Source: an uncultured Eubacterium sp. (GTDB lineage Bacteria; Bacillota; Clostridia; Oscillospirales; Acutalibacteraceae). Taken from it: a stretch of DNA of 64,000 bases. Made by a program: the position numbers and the translations under genes. Of this stretch, positions 43,484-52,429 are shown piece after piece. Position 1 is the stretch's first letter. Every line of letters starts with the position of its first letter. The stretch lies in assembly GCA_910583925.1 (NCBI GenBank), contig CAJTZJ010000008.1, positions 1 through 64,000 of the forward strand, given 5' to 3'. Under the pieces are notes generated by a model, which was not told the origin of the DNA, did not search any database, and was given only the letters and a program-made list of their open reading frames with translations.

Positions 43484-43926
43484 ATGAATTTATGAAAAGG
43501 GCTATTGAGCTTGCCGAAATCAGTGCCTCGGAGGGCGAAGTGCCTGTTGGTGCAGTAGTTGTTAAAGGAAATGAAATTGTCGGCGAGGGCAGAAACAGGC
43601 GTGAGCATGGTAAAAATGCACTTTACCATGCAGAAGCAGAAGCAATAGATAATGCTTGTAAAGCACTTGGCGGATGGCGACTGTGGCAGTGTGAAATGTA
43701 TGTAACCTTAGAACCCTGCCCGATGTGTGCCGGAGCAATAATTAATTCAAGAATCAAAAAGGTTACCTTTGGAGCTTATGATAAAAAAGCAGGTTCATTC
43801 GGTTCTGTTATTAATTTCAATGATTTGCCTTACAATCATAAGCCGAAAATAGTTGGCGGTGTTAACGAAAAAGAGTGTTCAGCTCTGTTAAAAGATTTTT
43901 TCAGGAATTTAAGAAGTGTAAAGTAA
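43480..43926 (+). CDS. tadA: tRNA adenosine(34) deaminase
   Basis: TadA makes inosine at the wobble position of tRNA-Arg(ACG). The 148-residue zinc deaminase has HAEAEAI (His zinc ligand and catalytic Glu) and EPCPMCAGAIINSRI (two Cys ligands), plus GAYDKKAGSFGSV typical of TadA rather than cytidine deaminases. It overlaps the CPBP gene by ATGA and is followed by a terminator. Confidence 0.94.
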   Translation: MNEFMKRAIELAEISASEGEVPVGAVVVKGNEIVGEGRNRREHGKNALYHAEAEAIDNACKALGGWRLWQCEMYVTLEPCPMCAGAIINSRIKKVTFGAYDKKAGSFGSVINFNDLPYNHKPKIVGGVNEKECSALLKDFFRNLRSVK

Positions 43927-43939
43927 AACGGTTTACAAG

Positions 43940-43969
43940 GCGGTACGGTGTCAGCTGTACTGCTTTTTT
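43940..43969 (+). terminator. Terminator after tadA
   Basis: GCGGTAC / GTACTGC (one G-T pair) is followed by TTTTTT. Confidence 0.7.
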
Positions 43970-44022
43970 GATGCGAATCAGTGCTTCTTCTGATTTCTGT
44001 ATCTAAACTGCTAATTAATATA

Positions 44023-44051
44023 TAGACTTTATATAATATATATGATATTAT
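44023..44051 (+). promoter_or_regulatory. Promoter of the alpha-galactosidase operon
   Basis: TAGACT and TATTAT are 17 bp apart, and TGA in front of TATTAT gives an extended -10. Confidence 0.55.
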
Positions 44052-44083
44052 GTAATTGTATTTTTTATGGGAGGTAAAAATTT

Positions 44084-45730
44084 ATGGAAAAGATGTTGAT
44101 AAACTATTCGGTAAAGGGAGAAAGCTTTACATGTGAAGGGCTTGAATCTTCTCATTTTTTTATTGAGGAAAAGGAAGATGGATGCAGGACAACTATGTAT
44201 CTTAATGCAGAAGAGCCGTTAACGATTCAGAAGTTTCAGATTGTATATCCCTATAAATTTAATAAGGATAATCGTGTATTTGTGAATGGCTATCAATCAT
44301 GGACGGACAGCAGGGAATACTTCATTGATGAAGAAATGAGTGAACTCAGCAGATTTACGGAGTTTTATGTAAAAACTCCTTTTGTTCAGAAAATAGGTAT
44401 CGGTAAATCAGGTGATTATTTTATCTGTAAGTATCCAAGAAGAAAAGGCTTGTTTTATGGTTGGTCCTATGGATATGTAAGAACAAACGGCAGAATTGAT
44501 TTGTTCGGTTCTCTCAGTGAAAGATGCGGCTTTACCATTGTCAGATTTGATGCAGAAAATCAGCAGGTTATTATAGAAAAGGAATTGGAGGGTGTAACCT
44601 TTTCCGGAAGAACGCTGATTGCCGATTATGCGATGATTACCGATGTGTATGAGGCTGCCTTTGATAAGTATTTTGATTTGATGGGTGTTCGGTGTTCACA
44701 GAAAGAAAAAAAGTGCGGTTATACAACATGGTATAACTATTATGGCTCCATAACAGAGGATGTAGTTGTTCGTGATCTTGAAGCACTTTCAAAGCTTGAT
44801 GAAAAGGTTGATATTTTTCAGATTGATGATGGATATCAAAAGGCGATTGGCGATTGGCTTGAAACAAAGGCGGATAAATTTCCGAATGGTATGAAAAAGA
44901 TTGCTGATGAAATACATAAAAAGGATATGCTTGCAGGCTTGTGGCTTGCGCCGCTTGCCGTAACATCGAATTCTTCGGTTTATAAAGAGCATAAGGATTG
45001 GCTTATTCGTGATAAAAAAGGAAAGCCTTATGTTGCAGGTCCGAACTGGGGTCCGTTTTATGCACTGGATATCTATAATAAGGGCGCTGCTGATTATATC
45101 AGGCATTTCTTTGATGTTATCCTTAATGAATGGGGATATGATATGGTTAAGCTGGATTTCCTTTATGCTGCCTGTGTGCTTCCGATTCATAATAAAACAA
45201 GAGGCGAGGTTATGTGTGATGCCATGGATTTAATCCGTGACTGTGTCGGAGATAAAATTATTCTCGGCTGTGGTGTTCCGCTTATGCCTGCTTTTGGTAA
45301 GGTTGATTTTTGCCGAATCGGGGCTGATGTTGATCTGGAATGGATAAGAAGAAAGCATAGAATCAGAGAGGATGTAAGCACTCCCAATACGGTTAACTGT
45401 ACTGTATTCAGACGCCATTTGAATGGAAGAGCTTTTCTGAATGATCCGGATGTGTTTCTTTTAAGAGATACAAATACGAAAATGAGCTTTGATCAAAGAG
45501 CTTTGCTTGCAAAGATAAACGGTTGCTTCGGAAGCCTGCTTTTCGTTTCCGATAATGTTGAGGATTATAAAGATAATCAGATGAAGGTATTTTTAGATAC
45601 GATAAAGAAAAAGGATATTAAGATTCTTAATGCCGAGTTTACGGAAAAGAATATTATTGCTGTTAACTGCACAATAGACGGCAGAGAAGAAAGCTTCAGA
45701 TTCAATTCGGAAACAGGCGAAAGCTGTTAA
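44084..45730 (+). CDS. GH36-type alpha-galactosidase
   Basis: The 548-residue protein matches clan GH-D: NGYQSWTDS near the start, DGYQKAIGDWLE, FPNGMKKIADEIHKKDMLAGL and WLAPLAV in the barrel. The predicted nucleophile is the Asp of VKLDFLYAA, and the acid/base lies in CRIGADVDLEW. It is shorter than typical GH36 enzymes (about 700 residues), mainly at the N-terminal beta domain. No signal peptide, so it acts on imported sugar. The next gene is a GPH symporter 20 bp downstream, which supports intracellular alpha-galactoside use. Confidence 0.85.
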   Translation: MEKMLINYSVKGESFTCEGLESSHFFIEEKEDGCRTTMYLNAEEPLTIQKFQIVYPYKFNKDNRVFVNGYQSWTDSREYFIDEEMSELSRFTEFYVKTPFVQKIGIGKSGDYFICKYPRRKGLFYGWSYGYVRTNGRIDLFGSLSERCGFTIVRFDAENQQVIIEKELEGVTFSGRTLIADYAMITDVYEAAFDKYFDLMGVRCSQKEKKCGYTTWYNYYGSITEDVVVRDLEALSKLDEKVDIFQIDDGYQKAIGDWLETKADKFPNGMKKIADEIHKKDMLAGLWLAPLAVTSNSSVYKEHKDWLIRDKKGKPYVAGPNWGPFYALDIYNKGAADYIRHFFDVILNEWGYDMVKLDFLYAACVLPIHNKTRGEVMCDAMDLIRDCVGDKIILGCGVPLMPAFGKVDFCRIGADVDLEWIRRKHRIREDVSTPNTVNCTVFRRHLNGRAFLNDPDVFLLRDTNTKMSFDQRALLAKINGCFGSLLFVSDNVEDYKDNQMKVFLDTIKKKDIKILNAEFTEKNIIAVNCTIDGREESFRFNSETGESC

Positions 45731-45750
45731 ATATTTTAAGGGGTAAAAAT

Positions 45751-47193
45751 ATGAAAAAGATTAATATTGGTGCTATGATATCCGATGTAAAAAATCATTG
45801 GAAAACACCGTCTGAGGGAAAGTATATTTCCTATGGCGAATTTGCGGCATACAGTATTGGCGGTATAGGTGTAAATACTGTTAATTCACTTTTCGGCTAT
45901 GTTGCAATTTCCGCAAACTGTCTGCTTATAGGCTCGGCATACGGAATTAAGCCTACACATCTTGCTTATCTCAACATTATAATGGGAATTTTAAATCTCA
46001 TAAAAACACCTTTTATCAGTATGCTTATTGATAATACAAATACAAAATATGGTAAATTCCGCCCGTATCTTTTATATACAGGTCTTCCTACAGCAATTCT
46101 TCTTTGCGGTATGGCATTTATTCCGAATGATATAAATTATTGGACCAAGGTTTCTCTTATCGGCATTGTTTATGCGTTTTTGATGATTTTTCAGGCATTG
46201 TATGCCCAGGCGTTTACAAGTCTTGCTCAGGTGCTTACTCCGAACGGAGAGGAAAGAACTACGCTTTTATCTGTAAGTATGTTTATTTACAGTTTGGGTC
46301 CGTCAATTATCAATTTGGTTATTCCGATTCTTGCACAGCTGACATGGGGGATGACTGATTTCAAAACTTATCGTGTGTTTTTCCCCATATTTTCTGCAAT
46401 CGGTGTGCTTTTAAGCCTTATTACTTTTAAGGGTACAAAGGAAAAAATTGTAGTTCCAAAGGATTATGTTGCCAAGGTAAAATTCAGCGAGGGTATAAAG
46501 CAGGTGGCTAAGAATAAATATTTCTGGCTTCTGAATTTCTATAATGTTTTAAGCGGTTTAAAATTTGGCATAGGCTCAATTCTTGCCTGGTATTGTGTTT
46601 ATCAGATTCAGAACGAGGGTATGCTTGGGCTTATGAATACGGTTTTGGGTACTGCTTCTGTTCCGCTTATGCTGTTGGCTCCTGTTCTTGCTAAAAAAAT
46701 CGGCAAACGAAATATTCTTCTTGTAACGAATCTTCTGCGTGCAGGCTTTGCAGCAATCATGCTGTTTACTATGGGAAACTCTGTTGTTTTCTTTGTATTT
46801 CTTTATCTTGCAACCCTTATGCTTGGCGGTGACGGAGTTGTTACAACATCAATGCAGGCAGAAATATATGATTATCAGCAATGGAAAACAGGCACCCGTC
46901 TTGAAGGCTTTATAACGCAGTTCGGCGGAATGATAACAACGGTTTCAGGTATGTTTACAAGCCTCATTCTTCCTTACTTCTATGAGCATTATGGTCTTGT
47001 TGATGATTATACTGTGCTGTATGAAGAGTCTGTCAGAACGCCTATTTTTAATATTTTAATTATTACAACAATAATCAGCTGTGTTCTTTCGGTTATACCG
47101 ATATTCTTCTATAATCTGAAAGAAAAAGATCATAAGAAAATTATTGAGGAATTAAAGGAAAGAGCTGAGGCAGAGGATAGTTTGGATGTGTAG
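45751..47193 (+). CDS. GPH-family sugar/cation symporter (MFS)
   Basis: The 480-residue protein has about twelve membrane helices and the GPH-type loop NTNTKYGKFRPYLLYTGLP (glycoside-pentoside-hexuronide symporters such as MelB). FTSLAQVLTPNGEERTTLL is the second family block. AAGGGG precedes the ATG. It lies between a GH36 enzyme and a six-hairpin glycosidase, so the cargo is likely a galactosyl oligosaccharide or a related glycoside. Confidence 0.9.
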   Translation: MKKINIGAMISDVKNHWKTPSEGKYISYGEFAAYSIGGIGVNTVNSLFGYVAISANCLLIGSAYGIKPTHLAYLNIIMGILNLIKTPFISMLIDNTNTKYGKFRPYLLYTGLPTAILLCGMAFIPNDINYWTKVSLIGIVYAFLMIFQALYAQAFTSLAQVLTPNGEERTTLLSVSMFIYSLGPSIINLVIPILAQLTWGMTDFKTYRVFFPIFSAIGVLLSLITFKGTKEKIVVPKDYVAKVKFSEGIKQVAKNKYFWLLNFYNVLSGLKFGIGSILAWYCVYQIQNEGMLGLMNTVLGTASVPLMLLAPVLAKKIGKRNILLVTNLLRAGFAAIMLFTMGNSVVFFVFLYLATLMLGGDGVVTTSMQAEIYDYQQWKTGTRLEGFITQFGGMITTVSGMFTSLILPYFYEHYGLVDDYTVLYEESVRTPIFNILIITTIISCVLSVIPIFFYNLKEKDHKKIIEELKERAEAEDSLDV

Positions 47194-49225
47194 TATAATT
47201 CAAACATTGTATGCAAATTTATTGAAGCCTAAAAGCTTTGCATCTTGGGCAAAACCAAAGGCAGAGGATTTGAATGTTCCAAGAAAAAGATATCTGAATG
47301 ATAATAACGAGGTTGTTTGGAATATAGGAACGGAAAAAGAATGCTGCGCAGATCATATTGAAATGTCCGGCTTTTATTCCTCATCTATTCTAAGTTACGG
47401 CAGGGATAAAAAGGGCAGATTAAGGCTGATGAAGCATTTGATTGTGCCAACGCTTCGTGTTCAGCCTAATGTTACGCAGTCTTCTTTTTGTTTTAATTTT
47501 AATTTTTCGCCTGCTGATATAAAAGTAAATCATAAAGCAGTAAAAGAATATCCGATGGAAATATCAGTAAAGGGCAATCTGATAATCAATTCTTCAACGG
47601 ATACAGATGTTGGTATTATTCGTGAATTTCTTCCGGCAGTTAATCAGCCTGCGCTTATTGAAGTAATCAATATCAGCAATAACGGCAGTGATGATTGCAA
47701 TATTGAAATCTGCTTAAAGCCTTTTTCAAAAAAGCTTCCTTCTTGCTTGTGTGTTGACGGAGCAATAACTGCAAAATGTATATCTGCTTTTGATGATGAT
47801 TTTAAAGCATCTTCTCAAGAAAATCGAAAGCTTATCTTGAAAAGCAAAGAAAGCATAAAGTTTTATTGTGTATATTATGCTTATCAGAAAAAGGATTTAG
47901 CTGATTTTTCAATTGCAAAGGAAATAGAGGCACGCAGAAAATTCATTGATGAAATGTTTACATCTCTTCGTCTGGAAACGCCTGTAAAAGAATTGAATGC
48001 TCAATTTGCACATTGTGTTTTAAGAGGCAGTGAAAGCATTTTTAAAACCAAAAGCGGTTTAATGCATTCTCCGGGCGGCGGTAATTATTATGCTGCTTTG
48101 TGGACAAATGATCAATGTGAATATGCAAACCCGTTTTTTCCGTTTTCCGGCTATGCAGCAGGCATAGAGCAGAGTATAAACTGCTATTCGCTTTATGAAA
48201 CCTATATGGATAAATCGGATAAGCCAATGCGTGATAAAAGAGCACTTGTTACAAGCATTATTTCAGAGGGTATAGATTTCTGGAATGGTGCAGGCGATAG
48301 CGAAATGTATGCGTATGGTATTTCAAGATTTCTTCTTGAAATGAGTGATGAAAAGCTTATCTATCGCTTTTGGGATAATCTTGTATGGTGTCTTGATTTT
48401 ACGCTTTCAAGAAAAACTATGGATGGGATTATCGCAAGTGATTCCGATGAATTGGAAAATAGGTTTGAATCAGGAAATGCCAATCTGTTTACTTCGTGTA
48501 TTGCATATGATGCGCTTGGTAATGCAGCAATTCTTGCCGATCTTGTCGGCGAGAAGGCCCATAAAAGTTTGTGGCTGAAAGAACGGGCTGAGTTGAAGGA
48601 TAATATTGAAAAATATTTCGGAAGAAATGTTGAGGGTTTTGATACATATCGATATTATGACGGCAATGTTTATCTTCGTTCCTGGATATGTATGCCGTTA
48701 ACTGTTGAAATCTTTGACCGAGCTGATGAAACGGTGAAAGCCTTGTTTTCGCCAAAGCTTTATTATGACGGAATGATGCGTTCAACATCTGATCATAATA
48801 CAACATGGGACAGATCTCTTCTGTTTGCACTTCGCGGAACCTTTCTTGCAGGAAGGGCAGAGAAAGGGATAAAAGAAACTGTAAATTATTGTAAAAACAG
48901 GCTTCTCGGTTCGCATGCACCATATCCTTATGAAGCTTATCCGGAGGGAAACAGAGCGCATCTTGCCGCAGAAAGTCTTCTTTTTGCAAGGGTTGTAACA
49001 GAGGGGCTTTTCGGGTTTCGGGCAGTTGGAATGAATAAGCTCAGAATAAAGCCTCAGCTTACCAAAATCTGCTCTGAAATCTCACTGTTCGGGATAAAGC
49101 TGTTTTCAAAGAATTTTAATGTTACGGCAAATGAAAATGGAATATCGGTTGAGTATGATACTGTTACTTATCATACGGATACGCTTTCAGCTGTGTTTGA
49201 TTTTAATACATTATCATTTCAATAA
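47186..49225 (+). CDS. Predicted six-hairpin glycosidase
   Basis: The 679-residue protein has an N-terminal beta-sandwich (about residues 1-250) and a C-terminal (alpha/alpha)6 domain. YYAALWTNDQCEYANPFF near residue 310 resembles the Trp-x-x-Asp substrate site of amylo-1,6-glucosidase and related six-hairpin enzymes, and STSDHNTTWDRSLLFALRG near 535 may hold the other acid. No CAZy family can be named from sight. It has no signal peptide, overlaps the transporter gene by 8 bp and ends at a strong terminator, so it completes the glycoside operon. Confidence 0.7.
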   Translation: MCSIIQTLYANLLKPKSFASWAKPKAEDLNVPRKRYLNDNNEVVWNIGTEKECCADHIEMSGFYSSSILSYGRDKKGRLRLMKHLIVPTLRVQPNVTQSSFCFNFNFSPADIKVNHKAVKEYPMEISVKGNLIINSSTDTDVGIIREFLPAVNQPALIEVINISNNGSDDCNIEICLKPFSKKLPSCLCVDGAITAKCISAFDDDFKASSQENRKLILKSKESIKFYCVYYAYQKKDLADFSIAKEIEARRKFIDEMFTSLRLETPVKELNAQFAHCVLRGSESIFKTKSGLMHSPGGGNYYAALWTNDQCEYANPFFPFSGYAAGIEQSINCYSLYETYMDKSDKPMRDKRALVTSIISEGIDFWNGAGDSEMYAYGISRFLLEMSDEKLIYRFWDNLVWCLDFTLSRKTMDGIIASDSDELENRFESGNANLFTSCIAYDALGNAAILADLVGEKAHKSLWLKERAELKDNIEKYFGRNVEGFDTYRYYDGNVYLRSWICMPLTVEIFDRADETVKALFSPKLYYDGMMRSTSDHNTTWDRSLLFALRGTFLAGRAEKGIKETVNYCKNRLLGSHAPYPYEAYPEGNRAHLAAESLLFARVVTEGLFGFRAVGMNKLRIKPQLTKICSEISLFGIKLFSKNFNVTANENGISVEYDTVTYHTDTLSAVFDFNTLSFQ

Positions 49226-49231
49226 AAATTT

Positions 49232-49259
49232 AAACGGAGATAGCTTATCTCCGTTTTTT
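49232..49259. terminator. Terminator of the glycoside operon
   Basis: AAACGGAGATA / TATCTCCGTTT is a perfect 11-bp stem followed by TTTTTTG. The repeat also seen at 12753 follows directly. Confidence 0.88.
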
Positions 49260-49312
49260 GTATGTCAAAACTGCGCATTTTAACTTGCGTGTTCGTTTTG
49301 TAGTTTTTAATT
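49251..49312. repeat. Terminator-associated repeat, copy B
   Basis: CCGTTTTTTGTATGTCAAAAC, a variable inverted segment (TGCGCA ... TGCG) and GTTTTTAATT match the layout of 12753-12804. The stem differs in sequence between the two copies. Confidence 0.4.
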
Positions 49313-49317
49313 TTTTG

Positions 49318-50412
49318 CTATTTTAGTAAAAACGATATGATTATTGCAATAACAGCTATGCTCGCAATTCCGGCAAGAATTTTTAATCCTCTGTGAACGG
49401 CATCATATACATTGGTCGGCATAATCTGGAAAATACCATAACGGATTTTTTCTTTAACCTTTCTGCCAACAAGATTTCTGTATCTTAAATCATATGTGTC
49501 CAGATTTCCGTTTTTGTAAAGATTAATGATTCTTACCCCTCGGTCAAGACCCGGACCATACACATGGAAGCCTGCACCCTGTGTATATCCCAGATCAATT
49601 CCGTCAACCTTGCCGTTAAATGAATTAATATGGTCATGACCGAAATAGATTCCCTTAACATCTCCCTTTTCAGTCATTGCGGCAAATTCTCCGCTGTTTT
49701 CCATAGGGTCGGCAGGGGATTCTTTCATAAATCCGTCTTTATTAACCTTGCTTTTATTCAGTGTATACCATTTTCCCGCACGGTTTCTGAAGCCCTGAAC
49801 TGCACCCTTCGTCTTTTTTTCGGTTTCGATTAAGAGCTCTGAAATTTCAGGTACGGGGATATGCTGGATAACAACGGAGGGAATCACACCTCCGTTTTCT
49901 TTTTCATATTTATCTCTTGTATTTTTATACCATTTAATCTGGTTTTCGTGAACATTATCATAACCGATTTTAAGGCTTGTATTACTGTCTATCAGATAAA
50001 GAAGATATTTTATTTCCTCATCGTCAGCAATTTCAATGCAATGGTTTGCGCATCCGTCGATACCCTCAGTGTCTTCGCCGATAAAGCCGTCTATTTTCTT
50101 ATATATTTCAAACTGTTCTTTATTTGAAACCCCAACCTGTCTGTCGTGATTGCCAAAGCAGATTGAAAACGGTATTCCTCTTGAGGTAACAGGATTTGTA
50201 ATTTCTCTTAGAGCCTTTTCAACCTTATCTTTGCTGCCTCTGAAATGGGAATAGCCCCAAATCTGATCACCGGAATATACAACTAAATCGGGCTTTTCTT
50301 TATCAAGAGCAGCATTCATTAAAGCAATTGTATCGGGGCTGATTTTTTCCCCCTCCTGAACATCGGCAATCTGCATTATTTTGAATGTATTATTTTCAAA
50401 TTTCAATCTCAT
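49318..50412 (-). CDS. Calcineurin-like metallophosphoesterase with C-terminal membrane anchor
   Basis: The 364-residue protein has the metallophosphoesterase motifs in order: IADVQEG (in place of DxH), VVYSGDQIWGY (GDxx), CFGNHDRQ (GNHD), VIQHIPVP and YFGHDHINS (GHxH). The C-terminal 20 residues form a membrane helix (AGIASIAVIAIIISFLLK), so it is tail-anchored with the enzyme in the cytoplasm unless exported. The substrate is unknown. Confidence 0.85.
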   Translation of the reverse strand: MRLKFENNTFKIMQIADVQEGEKISPDTIALMNAALDKEKPDLVVYSGDQIWGYSHFRGSKDKVEKALREITNPVTSRGIPFSICFGNHDRQVGVSNKEQFEIYKKIDGFIGEDTEGIDGCANHCIEIADDEEIKYLLYLIDSNTSLKIGYDNVHENQIKWYKNTRDKYEKENGGVIPSVVIQHIPVPEISELLIETEKKTKGAVQGFRNRAGKWYTLNKSKVNKDGFMKESPADPMENSGEFAAMTEKGDVKGIYFGHDHINSFNGKVDGIDLGYTQGAGFHVYGPGLDRGVRIINLYKNGNLDTYDLRYRNLVGRKVKEKIRYGIFQIMPTNVYDAVHRGLKILAGIASIAVIAIIISFLLK

Positions 50413-50472
50413 TGTAACACCGCCATAATTATGTTGAATTCATTATAGCATAATAAATAGTGTTACATCAAG

Positions 50473-50495
50473 TAAAAAACGGCTCATTGAGCCGT
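50473..50495 (-). terminator. Terminator after the TM2 gene
   Basis: ACGGCTC / GAGCCGT with an ATT loop, followed on the minus strand by TTTTTTAC. Confidence 0.8.
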
Positions 50496-50499
50496 CTTT

Positions 50500-50877
50500 T
50501 TATACATAATATGGATTTGGTTTGCATAGGATACTGATGAGATCAATAAGAACGCCGATTCCGAAAAAGCCTACTGTGAATATATAAAGTATTCCTAAAA
50601 CGATTTTTCCTTCATAGAATTTGTGGGCTCCTAAATATCCCAAGAAAAAGCAAAGTGCAAATGCAACCCACTTGTTTTTTGCTCTTCCCATACCTGCCAC
50701 AACAGTATTTGTGTTTGTATTTATATTGTCGTTGTTAATAATAATATTTGGCTGAGCAGCTGCATTCTGCTTGATTTCCTCAACCTGTCTTCCGCAGGAT
50801 GTGCATAAAACTGCATCCTCGGGAATTTTTGTTCCGCAGTGTTTGCAGAATTTTGTTTTGATTTCTTGTTCGTTCAT
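50500..50877 (-). CDS. Zinc-ribbon and TM2-domain membrane protein
   Basis: The 125-residue protein has an N-terminal zinc ribbon (KFCKHCGTKIPEDAVLCTSC, residues about 10-29), an Asn/Thr-rich linker and a TM2 domain (KWVAFALCFFLGYLGAHKFYEGK, then IGVLIDLISIL) with two membrane helices. Function in bacteria is unclear. GAAAGGAGAATTATAT precedes the ATG. Its promoter overlaps a palindromic operator next to a divergent XRE regulator. Confidence 0.85.
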   Translation of the reverse strand: MNEQEIKTKFCKHCGTKIPEDAVLCTSCGRQVEEIKQNAAAQPNIIINNDNINTNTNTVVAGMGRAKNKWVAFALCFFLGYLGAHKFYEGKIVLGILYIFTVGFFGIGVLIDLISILCKPNPYYV

Positions 50878-50899
50878 ATATAATTCTCCTTTCTAAAAT

Positions 50900-50936
50900 A
50901 AAATATCACAAAATGAGATAATTGTCAATATCTCAT
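50900..50936. promoter_or_regulatory. Operator overlapping the TM2 gene promoter
   Basis: ATGAGATA (50913-50920) and TATCTCAT (50929-50936) form an 8-bp inverted repeat; a half-site AGAGATA follows. The minus-strand -35 TTGACA (50923-50928) lies in its centre, with TATTTT (50900-50905) 17 bp on. The XRE protein encoded next door is the natural candidate to bind it. Confidence 0.6.
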
Positions 50937-50974
50937 AAAGAGATAAATTAAAATGATTAAAAGAGGTGAGAATT

Positions 50975-51178
50975 GTGCGTCTGCGTGACTTAAGGGAAGA
51001 TAATGATTATACTCAGGCTTTTGTTGCGGATTATCTTTGTATAAGACAAAACACATATTCTCAATACGAGAATGAATTAAGGCAGATACCCATTTCATCT
51101 CTTATTAAATTATCCGAACTTTATAATACCTCTATAGATTATATTGTCGGAATAACAGATAATCCGAAAAAGTATTAA
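50975..51178 (+). CDS. XRE-family helix-turn-helix regulator
   Basis: The 67-residue protein is one HTH_3 domain: LRDLREDNDYTQAFVADYL, then RQNTYSQYENELRQIP and LIKLSELYNTSIDYIVG. I choose the GTG at 50975 (AAGAGGTG 6 bp upstream); an in-frame GTG at 50966 is part of that site. Divergent from the TM2 gene with an inverted-repeat operator between them. Confidence 0.85.
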   Translation: MRLRDLREDNDYTQAFVADYLCIRQNTYSQYENELRQIPISSLIKLSELYNTSIDYIVGITDNPKKY

Positions 51179-51184
51179 TAAATT

Positions 51185-51217
51185 AAAGCCGTTCTGAATA
51201 AGAACGGCTTTTTCTTT
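51185..51217 (+). terminator. Terminator after the XRE gene
   Basis: AAAGCCGTTCT / AGAACGGCTTT is a perfect 11-bp stem with TTTTTC after it. The integrase remnant on the other strand begins inside its tail. Confidence 0.88.
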
Positions 51218-51387
51218 TCATCAAGCCATTTATCCGCCCATTGACCGAATAGGGCAGTAGTATATACATCTTTGCCTGCTGCTACCTCAGACTTTAAGGC
51301 ATTAACCTTTTTATTCAATTCTCGTTGGCTGTTGGCTCTTATAAACTTGCGTTGCGCCTTGCCATTTATTGTTCCAACATATATTGA
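51208..51387 (-). pseudogene. Tyrosine integrase remnant (N-terminal part)
   Basis: In one minus-strand frame the sequence reads YVGTINGKAQRKF, then RANSQRELNKKVNALKSEVA and FGQWADKWLDEKK. This is the arm-binding (AP2-like) domain and the start of the SAM-like core-binding domain of a Tn916-type integrase. It has no start codon region of its own, since it overlaps the end of the repressor gene in another frame, and it lacks the whole catalytic domain, breaking at the terminator of the XRE gene. Confidence 0.75.
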
Positions 51388-52283
51388 TGTTGTGTATTGT
51401 TTTTTCTCGCCTTTATGCTTTCATATAATTCTTTTAACTTTAAGATATTGTCATTTAAATTTCTGTTATCTATTTCATCTATCTTATTAGTATAAGTTTC
51501 AATGTTTTGTGATGCAGTTTCTGCAGATTCGAAAATTGCCATTTTAAAGTAATCGAATACTTCTGCTAAATTATTGTTATCAATTTCAAATAAAACATCT
51601 GCGAATTGTTCAAAATAGGAAACAATAGAACGCTGAATATTAAATAGAATTAAATCTCGGCGATCTTGCATTCCAAAATGTATGGGATCGTCTTTGTAAG
51701 CGTTGATATGGTGCTTTATTTTAGTGAATAAATCAACATCATCTTGAATTAGGCATTCAAAATAATCAAAATCTTTGCAATAAAGGGACAGATAGGCGAG
51801 TATATCATCATCAAGATTTGATAATAAATAAGATTTTTCCATTAAGTAATCAAATGTGTTAGATGAAATAAAACAGTTAATTGATTTACGATAGATTTTT
51901 GCTAAATATTCATAGTATTTAATGCCGAAAAAATCTATATCATCTTCATCAACATCCTCAGCTGGAAAACAAAGCTTGCGTATTTGTTCAATTGAATTTT
52001 CATTTAGTCCTGTATATTCACAAATAGTTTTAATATCTGTATTAGTAGTTTCAACATCAGATAAGCCCAGCAAATAATCACTACTTACATTAAAATATTT
52101 TGAAAATTTAATGATACTATCAACAGATAATTGTCTTTGTCCGTTATAGTATTTTGTAATTGTAGATGTATCACATTCGGTTGCTTTTGCTATTTCTGCT
52201 CTTGGTATCTTTGCATATTTTTCATTATCGATTAGTTTTCTGAATCTTTGTGTTGTTATGGAAAATTCGTTTTTGTCACTCAT
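51366..52283 (-). CDS. Element repressor with N-terminal HTH
   Basis: The 305-residue protein has an XRE-type HTH (RAEIAKATECDTSTITKYYN, then SVDSIIKFSKYFNVSSDYLL) in residues 20-80 and a long acidic helical region behind it that I do not recognise. Such proteins usually control an element's excision or transfer genes. The last codons run into the integrase remnant, so the original C terminus may have been changed by the deletion. AGAAAGGATAACAATA precedes the ATG, and it diverges from the small genes at 52430. Confidence 0.75.
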   Translation of the reverse strand: MSDKNEFSITTQRFRKLIDNEKYAKIPRAEIAKATECDTSTITKYYNGQRQLSVDSIIKFSKYFNVSSDYLLGLSDVETTNTDIKTICEYTGLNENSIEQIRKLCFPAEDVDEDDIDFFGIKYYEYLAKIYRKSINCFISSNTFDYLMEKSYLLSNLDDDILAYLSLYCKDFDYFECLIQDDVDLFTKIKHHINAYKDDPIHFGMQDRRDLILFNIQRSIVSYFEQFADVLFEIDNNNLAEVFDYFKMAIFESAETASQNIETYTNKIDEIDNRNLNDNILKLKELYESIKARKNNTQHQYMLEQ

Positions 52284-52429
52284 TATTGTTATCCTTTCTG
52301 ATATTGGCTGAATGGCACAATATAATTTAAAATGTGAAAAAATTCTTGATATTCTTCTTTGTCACAAGTATAATATAAATGTGGCAATAAGTCAAGAACA
52401 AGAAAAATATTTTGAAAGGAGCTTATAAA

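Noticed and set aside
51180..51260. Left att repeat matching the tRNA-Arg 3' end
   Set aside because: I looked for CTGCCCGAGAGGGG-like sequence at the left end and found none, so no att pair is claimed.
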